The position numbers and the translations under genes were made by a program. 10,153 bases of DNA from Methanosarcinales archaeon. Lineage in GTDB: Archaea > Halobacteriota > Methanosarcinia > Methanosarcinales > Methanogasteraceae. The notes beneath the pieces are model-generated. The model saw nothing but the letters and a program-made list of their open reading frames with translations. It had not been told where the DNA came from and did not search any database. Positions 1 to 5,451 of the stretch are shown piece after piece (the first letter of the stretch is position 1; each line of letters opens with the position of its first letter). The stretch is from positions 1 to 10,153 of the forward strand of contig DAOVGO010000023.1 in the NCBI GenBank assembly GCA_030672345.1, given 5' to 3'.

Positions 1-1
1 A

Positions 2-448
2 ATGGAAGCGACTGCAGGTCCTAATCGCATCAATCTCTCAAACAAGGAGGATACCATTGATCTGAGTACCGACAACAGGGAACACATCATGGGCAACATA
101 TACTTCCAGACTGCAGACAACGGTGGTACTGGTGAGGATAAGCGTCTCAGGTTCTATCCGTACGTCGAGTACACTATCACCGGCGTCGCACCAGCAGAGC
201 CTGAGGAGACCCCAACCGCGGAAGAGGTTGAGCCGACTCCAGGCGTGAATGAGACCCCAGGCGTGGGCGAGACCCCAGGCGTGGGCGAGACCCCAGTCGT
301 AGGCGAGACTCCAGCACCAGTGACCGAGACACCAGAGCCAGAGGCAACCCCAACCGCAACCAAGAAGAAGGTTCCAGGCTTCGAGGCGGTCTTTGCAATC
401 TCCGGACTGCTTGCGATAGCGTATCTCGTGCTGAGACAGCGAGAGTGA
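2..448 (+). CDS. S-layer-type surface protein, C-terminal part (5' end outside window)
   Basis: This is the C-terminal 148 residues of an exported cell-surface protein; the true start is almost certainly left of the window, because no signal peptide is present. Residues 1-60 resemble the end of the Methanosarcina-type S-layer duplication domain, with a GNIYFQTAD strand and an LRFYPYVEYTI strand. Residues 65-118 form a Thr/Pro/Glu-rich linker with ETPGVG repeats, likely glycosylated and cell-wall spanning. The end has a KKK charge patch, the tripartite PGF-CTERM signal (PGF at about 124-126), a hydrophobic segment and a basic RQRE tail. In known families this signal is recognised by archaeosortase A and replaced by a lipid anchor. 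A strong terminator follows at once. The domain call rests on motif recall; the PGF-CTERM call is firm. Confidence 0.85.
   Translation: MEATAGPNRINLSNKEDTIDLSTDNREHIMGNIYFQTADNGGTGEDKRLRFYPYVEYTITGVAPAEPEETPTAEEVEPTPGVNETPGVGETPGVGETPVVGETPAPVTETPEPEATPTATKKKVPGFEAVFAISGLLAIAYLVLRQRE
233..304 (+). repeat. 18-bp tandem repeat in the S-layer linker
   Basis: Four units of 18 bases encode TPGVNE/TPGVGE-type hexapeptides. The second and third units (251-268 and 269-286) are identical; the outer units differ by a few bases. The near identity of two units suggests recent slippage expansion of the linker. Confidence 0.85.
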
Positions 449-492
449 ACATAAGCGAAGGGAGAGATTCTCCCTTTCGTTCTTTCTTTTTT
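342..492 (+). repeat. Direct repeat copy A (S-layer 3' end plus terminator)
   Basis: This segment matches 1517-1667 with a constant offset of 1175 bases. From 359 on the two differ only by two substitutions, a one-base deletion and a nearby a-to-gg change. The first ~16 bases match less well. Identity stops inside the T-run at 492/1667. Copy A is the intact version, encoding the PGF-CTERM anchor. Confidence 0.9.
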
Positions 493-495
493 ATT
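456..495 (+). terminator. Hairpin plus T-run after the S-layer gene
   Basis: An 8-bp stem (458-465 with 469-476) and 3-base loop starts 9 bases after the S-layer stop codon and is followed by a T-rich tract at 480-495. Archaeal RNA polymerase can stop at T-runs alone; the hairpin makes the call stronger. The same structure is duplicated at 1631-1669. Confidence 0.75.
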
Positions 496-528
496 TATAC
501 AATAAGTACACAACTCAAGTGAGAAGAA

Positions 529-537
529 CGTTTATAA
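529..537 (+). promoter_or_regulatory. TATA box for the antitoxin-toxin operon
   Basis: A TTTATAA core at 531-537 lies in an AT-rich stretch. Transcription would begin about 25 bases further on, near 559, leaving a short leader that contains the ribosome site at 567. It sits just past the S-layer terminator, so the small operon has its own promoter. Confidence 0.5.
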
Positions 538-566
538 CTCCTCATACCAAAAAAATTAAAAGATCT

Positions 567-572
567 GGTGAT
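567..572 (+). promoter_or_regulatory. Ribosome binding site that decides the antitoxin start
   Basis: GGTGAT at 567-572 matches the archaeal anti-Shine-Dalgarno complement. The GTG at 568 and the ATG at 571 lie inside it, which leaves the ATG at 577 as the best-placed start. Confidence 0.6.
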
Positions 573-576
573 GTTG

Positions 577-888
577 ATGCCCATTGTAGTAAATTTACCA
601 TCCGAATTCAAGACGGTATATACCAATATCCTTAAAACAACGCCGAGAGAGGGTACAATTAAACTGATCACCAATGAACTAAAAAGACAATTATTGGAAT
701 ATAAATTAATTGAAAAAAAACTTGCTAAAAAATATGGCGTAAGTTTTGAGGAATTCAAAAGAAATGAAGTAGTCAAAAAAGAAAACTATTCGTTTGAAGT
801 CGAAGAGGACTATTGCGATTGGGAACTGGCAATCGATGGAATTGCGACAATCGAAAAAGCAATTCAAAACATAAAGAAATATATATGA
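577..888 (+). CDS. Small antitoxin-like protein, partner of TumE-like toxin
   Basis: This encodes 103 residues, highly charged and predicted mostly helical, starting MPIVVNLPSEF. No textbook DNA-binding fold is obvious. The central stretch (KRQLLEYKLIEKKLAKKYGVSFEEFKR) has the form of short helical antitoxins that pair with small archaeal toxins. The acidic C-terminal part (SFEVEEDYCDWE) is followed by a last helix and could contact the toxin. The gene overlaps the next one by four bases (ATGA at 885-888), which indicates translational coupling and is typical of toxin-antitoxin pairs. Base composition is clearly AT-rich compared with the housekeeping genes to the right, suggesting acquisition. 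The antitoxin role is inferred from size, shape and partner; the start at 577 is set by the ribosome site. Confidence 0.65.
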   Translation: MPIVVNLPSEFKTVYTNILKTTPREGTIKLITNELKRQLLEYKLIEKKLAKKYGVSFEEFKRNEVVKKENYSFEVEEDYCDWELAIDGIATIEKAIQNIKKYI

Positions 889-1232
889 ATCTCAACGAAT
901 TCATCGGATGTGTCAAATCCGCATCCGATGAATATTCACTGAAGGTTGGCATTCTTGCAAGAACCAAGAACGCAATTAAAATAAGGTTGGAAATTTCTCC
1001 GATTATCTTCGTTCAGTTCTACCATCATCAAAAGTCGAATACATCCAATTATGTTCTTGTTGGGTGGAATAGACGGCTTTATGGAAGAGATTCGGTTGGA
1101 GGCGAGTGGCACAGACATCCATTTCATAATCCTCTGGAACATGATACGAGTCGTGAAGGTGTGAGAGAGGTCACACCATCTGAGTTCCTTGAAGAAGTGT
1201 TTGAGATATTGCAAGAGGAAGAACTAATTTAA
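885..1232 (+). CDS. TumE-like (DUF6516-type) toxin
   Basis: This encodes 115 residues. The middle reads as a small beta-rich domain (IKIRLEISPIIFVQFYHHQ, then NYVLVGWNRRLYGRDS) followed by a His-rich motif, GEWHRHPFHNPLEHD, and a C-terminal helix. The YGRD...G-x-WHRHP...NP..H pattern is what I associate with the TumE/DUF6516 toxin family, in which the histidines are plausible active-site residues. The start ATG overlaps the stop of the antitoxin-like gene, so the two are probably translated together. A longer in-frame start at 813 lies inside the upstream gene and is unlikely. A frameshifted DUF2283 gene follows after 30 bases. The family name comes from motif recall, not a search; toxicity and target are inferred. 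Confidence 0.6.
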   Translation: MNLNEFIGCVKSASDEYSLKVGILARTKNAIKIRLEISPIIFVQFYHHQKSNTSNYVLVGWNRRLYGRDSVGGEWHRHPFHNPLEHDTSREGVREVTPSEFLEEVFEILQEEELI

Positions 1233-1262
1233 GTTTGGAAAGGATTACTGGAAGAAAAAAGT

Positions 1263-1515
1263 ATGGAATGGGATTATGATGGTGAGGCTGACGTTTTGTA
1301 CATAAGTTTTGGAGCACCGAGACCAGCCGTTGGTGTAGATATGGGCAATGGTGTCATCATGAGGTACGATGAAAAACACGGGCGAGATCGTGGGCATTAC
1401 TATCATAGGGGTGAGAACGGACAGCTTGGTATCGACGAGGACGCACAGCCATACAGATGGGATCGCAACCACCAAAGCCGCCCCGGACCGCAACTGCTTG
1501 ACCAGGATTTTATGA
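1263..1515 (+). pseudogene. DUF2283 family protein, frameshifted
   Basis: The first 38 residues (MEWDYDGEADVLYISFG, then GVDMGNGVIMRYDEK) match the start of DUF2283, a small family of unknown function often found with toxin-antitoxin-like genes. At about 1377-1382 the frame is lost. One base along, the family's expected continuation appears as GEIVGITIIGVR, so a single extra base near the AAAAACACGGG stretch breaks the gene. Read with the shift, it runs to the TGA at 1513-1515, about 84 codons. The last ~35 residues after GVR do not look like DUF2283 and may be junk created by the recombination that placed the S-layer tail copy next door. A GGAAG about 9 bases before the ATG could serve as ribosome site. 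It may be the third gene of the operon, or the shift may be a sequencing error. Confidence 0.7.
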
Positions 1516-1516
1516 T

Positions 1517-1667
1517 AGGCAACCGAGGTGCCAACCAAGAAGAAGGTTCCGGGATTCGAGGCGGTCTTTGCAATCTCCGACTGCTTGCGGGTAGCGTATC
1601 TCGTGCTGAGACAGCGAGAGTGAACATAAGCGAAGGGAGAGATTCTCCCTTTCGTTCTTTCTTTTTT
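1517..1667 (+). repeat. Direct repeat copy B (degraded S-layer 3' end plus terminator)
   Basis: This is the second copy of 342-492, in the same orientation. Together the copies bracket the toxin-antitoxin and DUF2283 block. Identity continues past the coding part through the terminator hairpin into the T-run, so the duplication happened at DNA level and is not protein-level convergence. Confidence 0.9.
1519..1623 (+). pseudogene. Remnant of S-layer PGF-CTERM tail
   Basis: In the original frame this reads ATEVPTKKKVPGFEAVFAIS, then DCLRV in place of GLLAI, then AYLVLRQRE and the same TGA. Two compensating small indels, about 13 bases apart, alter five residues and spoil the hydrophobic segment of the sorting signal. 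Two stop codons (1513-1518) lie directly upstream in frame, so nothing upstream can be translated into it. It is a non-functional fragment of a second S-layer gene copy or of a duplicated insertion target. Confidence 0.85.
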
Positions 1668-1669
1668 TT
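1631..1669 (+). terminator. Duplicate hairpin plus T-run terminator
   Basis: The stem 1633-1640 with 1644-1651 and the T-rich tract ending at 1669 are the same as the S-layer terminator. Here it would end transcripts of the antitoxin/toxin/DUF2283 operon, so the block carries its own promoter and a borrowed terminator. Confidence 0.7.
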
Positions 1670-1995
1670 GCAAAAATGTTTATCAGGGCACTGTCGAAAA
1701 ATCCAGTGATATCAGAACTTTTCACCCGCCACACCCATCCACCCCCCTCTTCTACATGCAATGAAAGTCCATAATCAGATAATCCACGCCAGATTTACAC
1801 ATTTTCCCAACAATCCATCAACAAAACCACGAAAACTGCCCGCACACCAATAAAAAAATAGATAGCCGCTGCTAATGGCGCAGACACACCATTCGTAACT
1901 AAAAAATCCTTAGCCAGTATCCAGAAACGGCACAAACATCAAAAACACCTCCAGAAGAGTCTTTTCACACCTGCTCAGTAGCCCCGCCCTCTGCA
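1670..1995. other. Gene-free stretch with possible insertion-sequence end
   Basis: I see no convincing gene here. At 1686-1708 the sequence GGGCACTGTCGAAAAATCC, followed by AGTG, resembles the terminal repeat of some insertion sequences and has a small CACTG/CAGTG inverted pair. An ATG at 1761 opens a 30-codon plus-strand frame (MKVHNQIIHARF...) ending at a TAA near 1851, roughly the spacing expected between an insertion-sequence end and a transposase start. No matching second end is seen. The right part (about 1880-1995) may hold decayed 3' sequence of the PIN toxin gene. Confidence 0.3.
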
Positions 1996-2347
1996 TCACC
2001 AATCTGTTTTTCGCTTCTCTCCGAGAGCCCTGAAATCATCGGTCAGCAGATAGTCGCACCCGCCACCATCGATGATCTCAAGGCAGGATGCTTCTCCTGA
2101 ATCGATTCTGCTCGTCATCTAATCTCTGATAATCGGATGCATTCAAAACTCTCATCGAGTCAATATTTTCCAGAACCAGATTTGCAGCCCTGCCATGAGT
2201 GTCATTAAATGTGCTCATAGCATCAAGTTCACCGAGAACGATACCCGTCACAACCACGTCAAATTCGCTCAAAACCAGTGACAGCAAGGATGCCGATGCC
2301 AGCGAAACAAGAGCGGACGCATCAGCCACGAGCGATATCTTCCGCAA
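1996..2347 (-). pseudogene. PIN-domain (VapC-like) toxin, frameshifted
   Basis: PIN-domain toxins are Mg-dependent RNases. Here the N-terminal part is normal: the first acidic residue in LVADASALVSL (about residue 9) and the second in VLGELDAM (about residue 40). The unshifted frame runs off at 2078 after DDEQNRF. One base along, the missing family sequence appears, DSGEASCLEI and then DYLLTDDFRAL with the third acidic motif, ending at TGA 1996-1998. So one extra base between about 2098 and 2120 breaks the gene, and the end after RAL looks eroded as well. The chosen start is a TTG at 2347, 8 bases after a GAGGAG ribosome site; it overlaps the antitoxin gene by 26 bases. An upstream TTG at 2365 is possible. 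If the shift is real, the toxin is probably dead while the antitoxin stays intact. Confidence 0.75.
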
Positions 2348-2630
2348 TTCTATCGCTCCTCTCAAGCAGTCTCTTACTAACTTTTACCGACTCTGCATTC
2401 TGCCGTCCGATTACCACTGTAAGTTCGTTGTACGTTAGTTTATCGTCCAGATACGACTCCACAGCTTTCTCCCTGAGCTGCATGGTGGTTTCAACTCTTC
2501 CGAGATACTCAGAAAGCGCACTCTTTATTACCTCAGTACGATTCTTATATTCGAGTTTGGCGAGAATATCGGTCTTTTCGACCAATTCATCGGGAAGCCG
2601 AAGGTCGATCCTCGTAAGTCCAATCATCAT
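2322..2630 (-). CDS. Ribbon-helix-helix antitoxin (VapB-like)
   Basis: This encodes 102 residues. Residues 5-45 fit a ribbon-helix-helix DNA-binding domain: a beta strand (TRIDLRLP), a helix (ELVEKTDILAKLEY), the turn and a second helix (NRTEVIKSALSEYL). The remainder (about 50-102) is helical and would bind the toxin; it holds a LDDKLTYNELTVVIG segment typical of antitoxins whose partner is a PIN-domain protein. It probably binds its own promoter as a dimer and neutralises the overlapping PIN toxin downstream. Two adjacent ATG codons (2630 and 2627) are possible starts; a TATA box about 24 bases upstream suggests a leaderless or nearly leaderless message. The reading frame is intact although its partner is frameshifted. 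Confidence 0.8.
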   Translation of the reverse strand: MMIGLTRIDLRLPDELVEKTDILAKLEYKNRTEVIKSALSEYLGRVETTMQLREKAVESYLDDKLTYNELTVVIGRQNAESVKVSKRLLERSDRIAEDIARG

Positions 2631-2650
2631 CCGTACATTGTGTGTACTCC

Positions 2651-2659
2651 GTATAAAAT
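2651..2659 (-). promoter_or_regulatory. TATA box for the antitoxin/PIN operon
   Basis: On the minus strand ATTTTATAC lies about 24 bases before the first ATG of the ribbon-helix-helix gene, the spacing expected of a leaderless archaeal promoter. The 190 bases between here and the DUF99 gene hold no other feature I can support. Confidence 0.55.
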
Positions 2660-2823
2660 CTTCCGTGATTGGGTATGAAACCAGATCTCCGGATGGAAGG
2701 GTGATATTTGCGTGTATATGCTGCGGGGGCGATCGGTCTGTCTGTAAAGGGCAGCGATGTGCAGCAAGCGCAACGAGCGCCTCCGACCTTCAATTGGGAG
2801 TGGTGCAGTCGCAAGCCAGATCT

Positions 2824-3396
2824 TCACGCCTGCCCTCTCGACTCCCCGCACACGATCCCCGTTGCGATCAGGTGCGCGACCCGAAGCGGCTCCGGGATGT
2901 GGCTATGAGTTGTTGAGAGCCGCACGATCTTAACAGCGTCCGTAATCCCGATTCCTGCGCACTGGATGTAGAGCGAACTCTCGTGCACATCGATTTTGGT
3001 GATCGTGCCAGCGTTCATGATGGCTTGCCACCGCAGGTCAACGTCCGGAAGATGCTGCAATGCACGCATGATCTGCTCCATGTCAGGCTCCGTTCGCATC
3101 ACAACGATTATCGGCAGTCCGGTTCTGCTGTGCAGTTCTCTTATATCGATCACGTTAAACCCGCCATAAGTCACGCCGTCGAGCATGATCACACGGATCT
3201 GCGGGTAATGCCGGGTTCCTGTCACCATCTCTGCGATCACATCGGTTCCATCCAGCCCGTCCCGCGTGATCTCTGCCCTGAGCACGCCGTCGAGCCATTC
3301 CCCACCCCGGAAGATCACCCCGACGATCATGATGCGCTCTGCGATCAGAGCCGAATCGTCGATCGCAAGTATCCGGATCTCTCGTTTGATGTGCAC
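2824..3396 (-). CDS. DUF99 family protein (UPF0215, endonuclease V-like)
   Basis: This encodes 190 residues, the usual length for the archaeal DUF99/UPF0215 family, which is related in fold to endonuclease V but has no settled activity. Family landmarks in order are EIRILAIDDS near the start, VGVIFRGGEWLDGVL, the central IRVIMLDGVTYGGFNVIDI, TGLPIIVVMR, and PEPLRVAHLIATGI near the end. The paired acidic residues in AIDDS and the conserved Asp in LDGV are candidates for metal binding, by analogy with endonuclease V. Translation starts at GTG 3396, two bases after the moaC stop, so it is the last gene of a four-gene cluster and is probably translationally coupled to moaC. Family assignment is firm; the biochemical role is not known to me. 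Confidence 0.88.
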   Translation of the reverse strand: MHIKREIRILAIDDSALIAERIMIVGVIFRGGEWLDGVLRAEITRDGLDGTDVIAEMVTGTRHYPQIRVIMLDGVTYGGFNVIDIRELHSRTGLPIIVVMRTEPDMEQIMRALQHLPDVDLRWQAIMNAGTITKIDVHESSLYIQCAGIGITDAVKIVRLSTTHSHIPEPLRVAHLIATGIVCGESRGQA

Positions 3397-3398
3397 GG

Positions 3399-3968
3399 CT
3401 AATATTTCACCTTCTCAAGAACCCTGATCCCCGAAATCGCAGTATCAGGATAATTTCCGCTCTCATCCTTCTCCGCGGACTTAACCATGTCCCAGATCGT
3501 TAAAAGCGCAGCGCTCACGCCGCAGAGCGCCTCCATCTCAACGCCGGTGCGCCCGACAGACGCAACCGTGACCACGGCAGAGATTACATTCACCCCATCC
3601 GAACTGTCCGCAGCATCTGTATCATCCGTATCAACTACATCACCTGCATCACCGGCACCGCCCACAACCTCAAAATCGATATCGATGCCGGTGATCGGGA
3701 TCTGGTGGCACATCGGGATGATGCGTGGTGTCTCTTTGATCGCCATGATCGCGGCGATCCGTGCTGTCGCAAGCACATTCCCCTTCTCGACGCTGCCTGC
3801 ACTGATCGCGGCGATCGTCTCCCCCCTGAGCTTGATTCTGCCGGTTGCGACAGCGCGCCTGATGGTCGCGTCTTTTCCGCTGATGTCCACCATCGCTGCG
3901 TGATCATCCCTGATGTGAGTGAATGATATCTCGCTCATGGTATGGTGAAACTTGCTTGACTCTGGCAT
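3399..3968 (-). CDS. moaC: Cyclic pyranopterin monophosphate synthase MoaC
   Basis: MoaC, together with the radical-SAM enzyme MoaA, converts GTP to cyclic pyranopterin monophosphate, the first step of molybdopterin (Mo/W cofactor) synthesis. Numbered from the ATG at 3968, the marks are MVDISGKDATIRRAVATGRI (26-45), VEKGNVLATARIAAI with the catalytic-type Lys near 62, IPMCHQIP with Cys-His at 87-88, GVEMEALCGVSAALLTIWDMVK (142-163) with the two Glu and the D-x-x-K pair, and a GIRVLEKVK end. About 20 Asp-rich residues (roughly 103-125) are inserted between core strands, which makes it longer than usual. The start is uncertain: 3968 has a GGAAAG in front; 3938 would give the more typical N-terminus MSEISFTHI; TTG 3983 is less likely. 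No other molybdopterin genes are in the window. Confidence 0.93.
   Translation of the reverse strand: MPESSKFHHTMSEISFTHIRDDHAAMVDISGKDATIRRAVATGRIKLRGETIAAISAGSVEKGNVLATARIAAIMAIKETPRIIPMCHQIPITGIDIDFEVVGGAGDAGDVVDTDDTDAADSSDGVNVISAVVTVASVGRTGVEMEALCGVSAALLTIWDMVKSAEKDESGNYPDTAISGIRVLEKVKY
3613..3657 (-). repeat. 9-bp tandem repeat inside moaC
   Basis: Five degenerate units of 9 bases (plus-strand pattern tcatccgta-like) lie in frame and encode x-x-Asp triplets. They produce the Asp-rich insertion of MoaC. The in-frame period of three residues suggests growth by replication slippage. Confidence 0.65.
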
Positions 3969-3987
3969 AAGTCTTTCCGGCAAATTC

Positions 3988-4593
3988 TTACCCCATGATC
4001 AGCTGCATCACGATCGGGGTGATAAACGTCTCGATCAGGGCTGCGATGAAGAGGAGCGGAAGAATCCACCGTAAATAGAAGTTTACCGATCGTTTGATCT
4101 CGGATAGTATGTCTTTATTGGAAATCGTCCCTTTCATCCTCGAAAAAGCCATCACCCCGAGCCGCGTGCCAAGAGCCGCGCTCACAATGATCATCGGGAG
4201 TTCGATGATTCCGTGCGGCAGGATCCCTGCCACCACAAACAGATAACCTGATGTGCGTGCTTGCTCGCAGATCACGATGCCAAGAACCCATCCGTTGTAC
4301 GCGACGAATCCGACCGGAATAATGATCAGCAGCCCGAATATTATCACAAGGAGAGCCTTGATCGCGTTGTTCAGAAATATGACAAGGAAAATCTCAAGCG
4401 GGCTTAGATCCATGAGCCATCCGAATTCGGCGCTAAGTTCCTCGACGAACCTCGCCGATTCGGACGGGTTTAGAACCGCATATCCATATCCGGCTATCAT
4501 CGAGGCTGCGAAGATCAGGGTGATTGCCACTACGTATGTTCCGTACTTCCCGTATTCCCCGTATTCGTATTCTCCAGACGAGTTCAACTGCAT
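3988..4593 (-). CDS. SpoIIM-family (DUF95) integral membrane protein
   Basis: This encodes 201 residues of the stage II sporulation protein M superfamily (COG1300), which in archaea has no sporulation role and is of unknown function. About five membrane segments are visible (roughly 20-41, 67-92, 95-110, 116-143 and 175-197). The family's marks are FLNNAIKALLVIIFG near 74-87, VAYNGWVLGIV near 98-107 and ILPHGIIELPMIIVSAALG at 124-142, with the His-Gly-x-x-Glu motif at 127-131. The ATG at 4593 shares one base with the stop of the upstream DUF63 gene (TGATG), so the two membrane proteins are translationally coupled and may work together. Before the first membrane segment there is a Tyr/Gly repeat (EYEYGEYGKYGTY) that is unusual for the family. 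Confidence 0.88.
   Translation of the reverse strand: MQLNSSGEYEYGEYGKYGTYVVAITLIFAASMIAGYGYAVLNPSESARFVEELSAEFGWLMDLSPLEIFLVIFLNNAIKALLVIIFGLLIIIPVGFVAYNGWVLGIVICEQARTSGYLFVVAGILPHGIIELPMIIVSAALGTRLGVMAFSRMKGTISNKDILSEIKRSVNFYLRWILPLLFIAALIETFITPIVMQLIMG
4541..4567 (-). repeat. 9-bp tandem repeat at the 5' end of the SpoIIM-like gene
   Basis: Three units of 9 bases (plus-strand pattern ccgtattcc-like) differ by one or two bases and encode the E/K/T-Y-G repeat in the cytosolic or external N-terminal tail. A partial fourth unit follows to about 4575. Confidence 0.65.
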
Positions 4594-5411
4594 CACACCC
4601 CGAATAGAATGCTCAGCGTGTTTCTGCATGCTGGCGATAGCCCGAGCACAAGGATTGTGAGCTTCAGCAGATCGCGGAGTTCGACATCGTCGAAATCGCT
4701 GTCGATCAGGTAGAGCAGAGGTATGAAGACGAGCAGCTTGAGCGGATACATCACCGCGCCCGTGCCTGTGATACCGATCAAGTAATTCTCCACGACATGC
4801 TTGCCGTGATAGTTGAGCAGATCGACGCCGACCGTGGTTGAGGATGCGTCAAAGAGGTGCGATCCAATGATTGCGATGTTGAATCTATCCGACAGGAACC
4901 GGATATTCATGCGCCGGGCAGAGAGATAGATCGCTGCTGTGACCAGAGCGGTGAGCGCCACGATCAGTAACGCTTCCGCCGGATTTGTGATACCTTCATG
5001 CCACAGCAGCGCGCAGATATTTACGGCAGCAAGGAGTAGTCCGACGCCGGAGAATGCGACGTGGTATCGTTCATGGTATATCCGGAGCGATACGGCAAGT
5101 GATATCACGGTCACAAAAAATACAACAAAATATATAACCGGCGTCACGAACAGATGATCGAGCGGTGGGGCAAACAGCTCGGCGTCCTCAAGTACCCGGA
5201 GGCTTGATCCAAAGAGCACGTAGCACACGACCCCAATGATGAACCGCCGGTCGATTACGATACTCAGATGCCGGAGCAGTCTCTGCACGCCAAAGATGCA
5301 GACGCCAAGCACCAGTGCCCACGTGATGGTGTTTACTATGTTGTAGCCCGTATCATTCAGGATCGGGTCTATATAATATTTATATACAATATCTCTGATC
5401 TCTAATTGCAT
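4593..5411 (-). CDS. DUF63 family membrane protein
   Basis: This encodes 272 residues of the archaeal DUF63 (COG4089) family, of unknown function, with six or more membrane segments. Landmarks are YYIDPILNDTGYNIVNTITW (12-31), the FGSSLRVLEDAELF segment (67-80), VTPVIYFVVFF (89-99), SHLFDASSTTVGVD (184-197), YHGKHVVEN (201-209), AVMYPLKLLVFIPLLYLID (219-237) and LGLSPACRNTLSI (256-268). The conserved His, Asp and Glu in SHLFDAS and GKHVVEN face a membrane-embedded region and could form a polar site. The ATG at 5411 is chosen because it gives the family's usual MQLEIRDIVYKYYIDPI start; an in-frame upstream extension to 5483 lacks family residues and crosses the likely promoter. It is the first gene of the cluster with SpoIIM, moaC and DUF99. 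Confidence 0.88.
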   Translation of the reverse strand: MQLEIRDIVYKYYIDPILNDTGYNIVNTITWALVLGVCIFGVQRLLRHLSIVIDRRFIIGVVCYVLFGSSLRVLEDAELFAPPLDHLFVTPVIYFVVFFVTVISLAVSLRIYHERYHVAFSGVGLLLAAVNICALLWHEGITNPAEALLIVALTALVTAAIYLSARRMNIRFLSDRFNIAIIGSHLFDASSTTVGVDLLNYHGKHVVENYLIGITGTGAVMYPLKLLVFIPLLYLIDSDFDDVELRDLLKLTILVLGLSPACRNTLSILFGV

Positions 5412-5451
5412 GGTGCTTATTCTCTTGAATTCCGGTCGTATGGATATGTGC

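Noticed and set aside
154..513. Long open frames on the minus strand opposite the S-layer tail, and a matching one near 1245-1673
   Set aside because: They are produced by the repetitive, GC-biased S-layer linker and the duplicated terminator; no family features or start signals.
2983..3402. 139-codon plus-strand frame opposite DUF99, and the similar one at 3487-3903 opposite moaC
   Set aside because: The minus-strand genes have clear family motifs through the same bases; these are antisense shadows.
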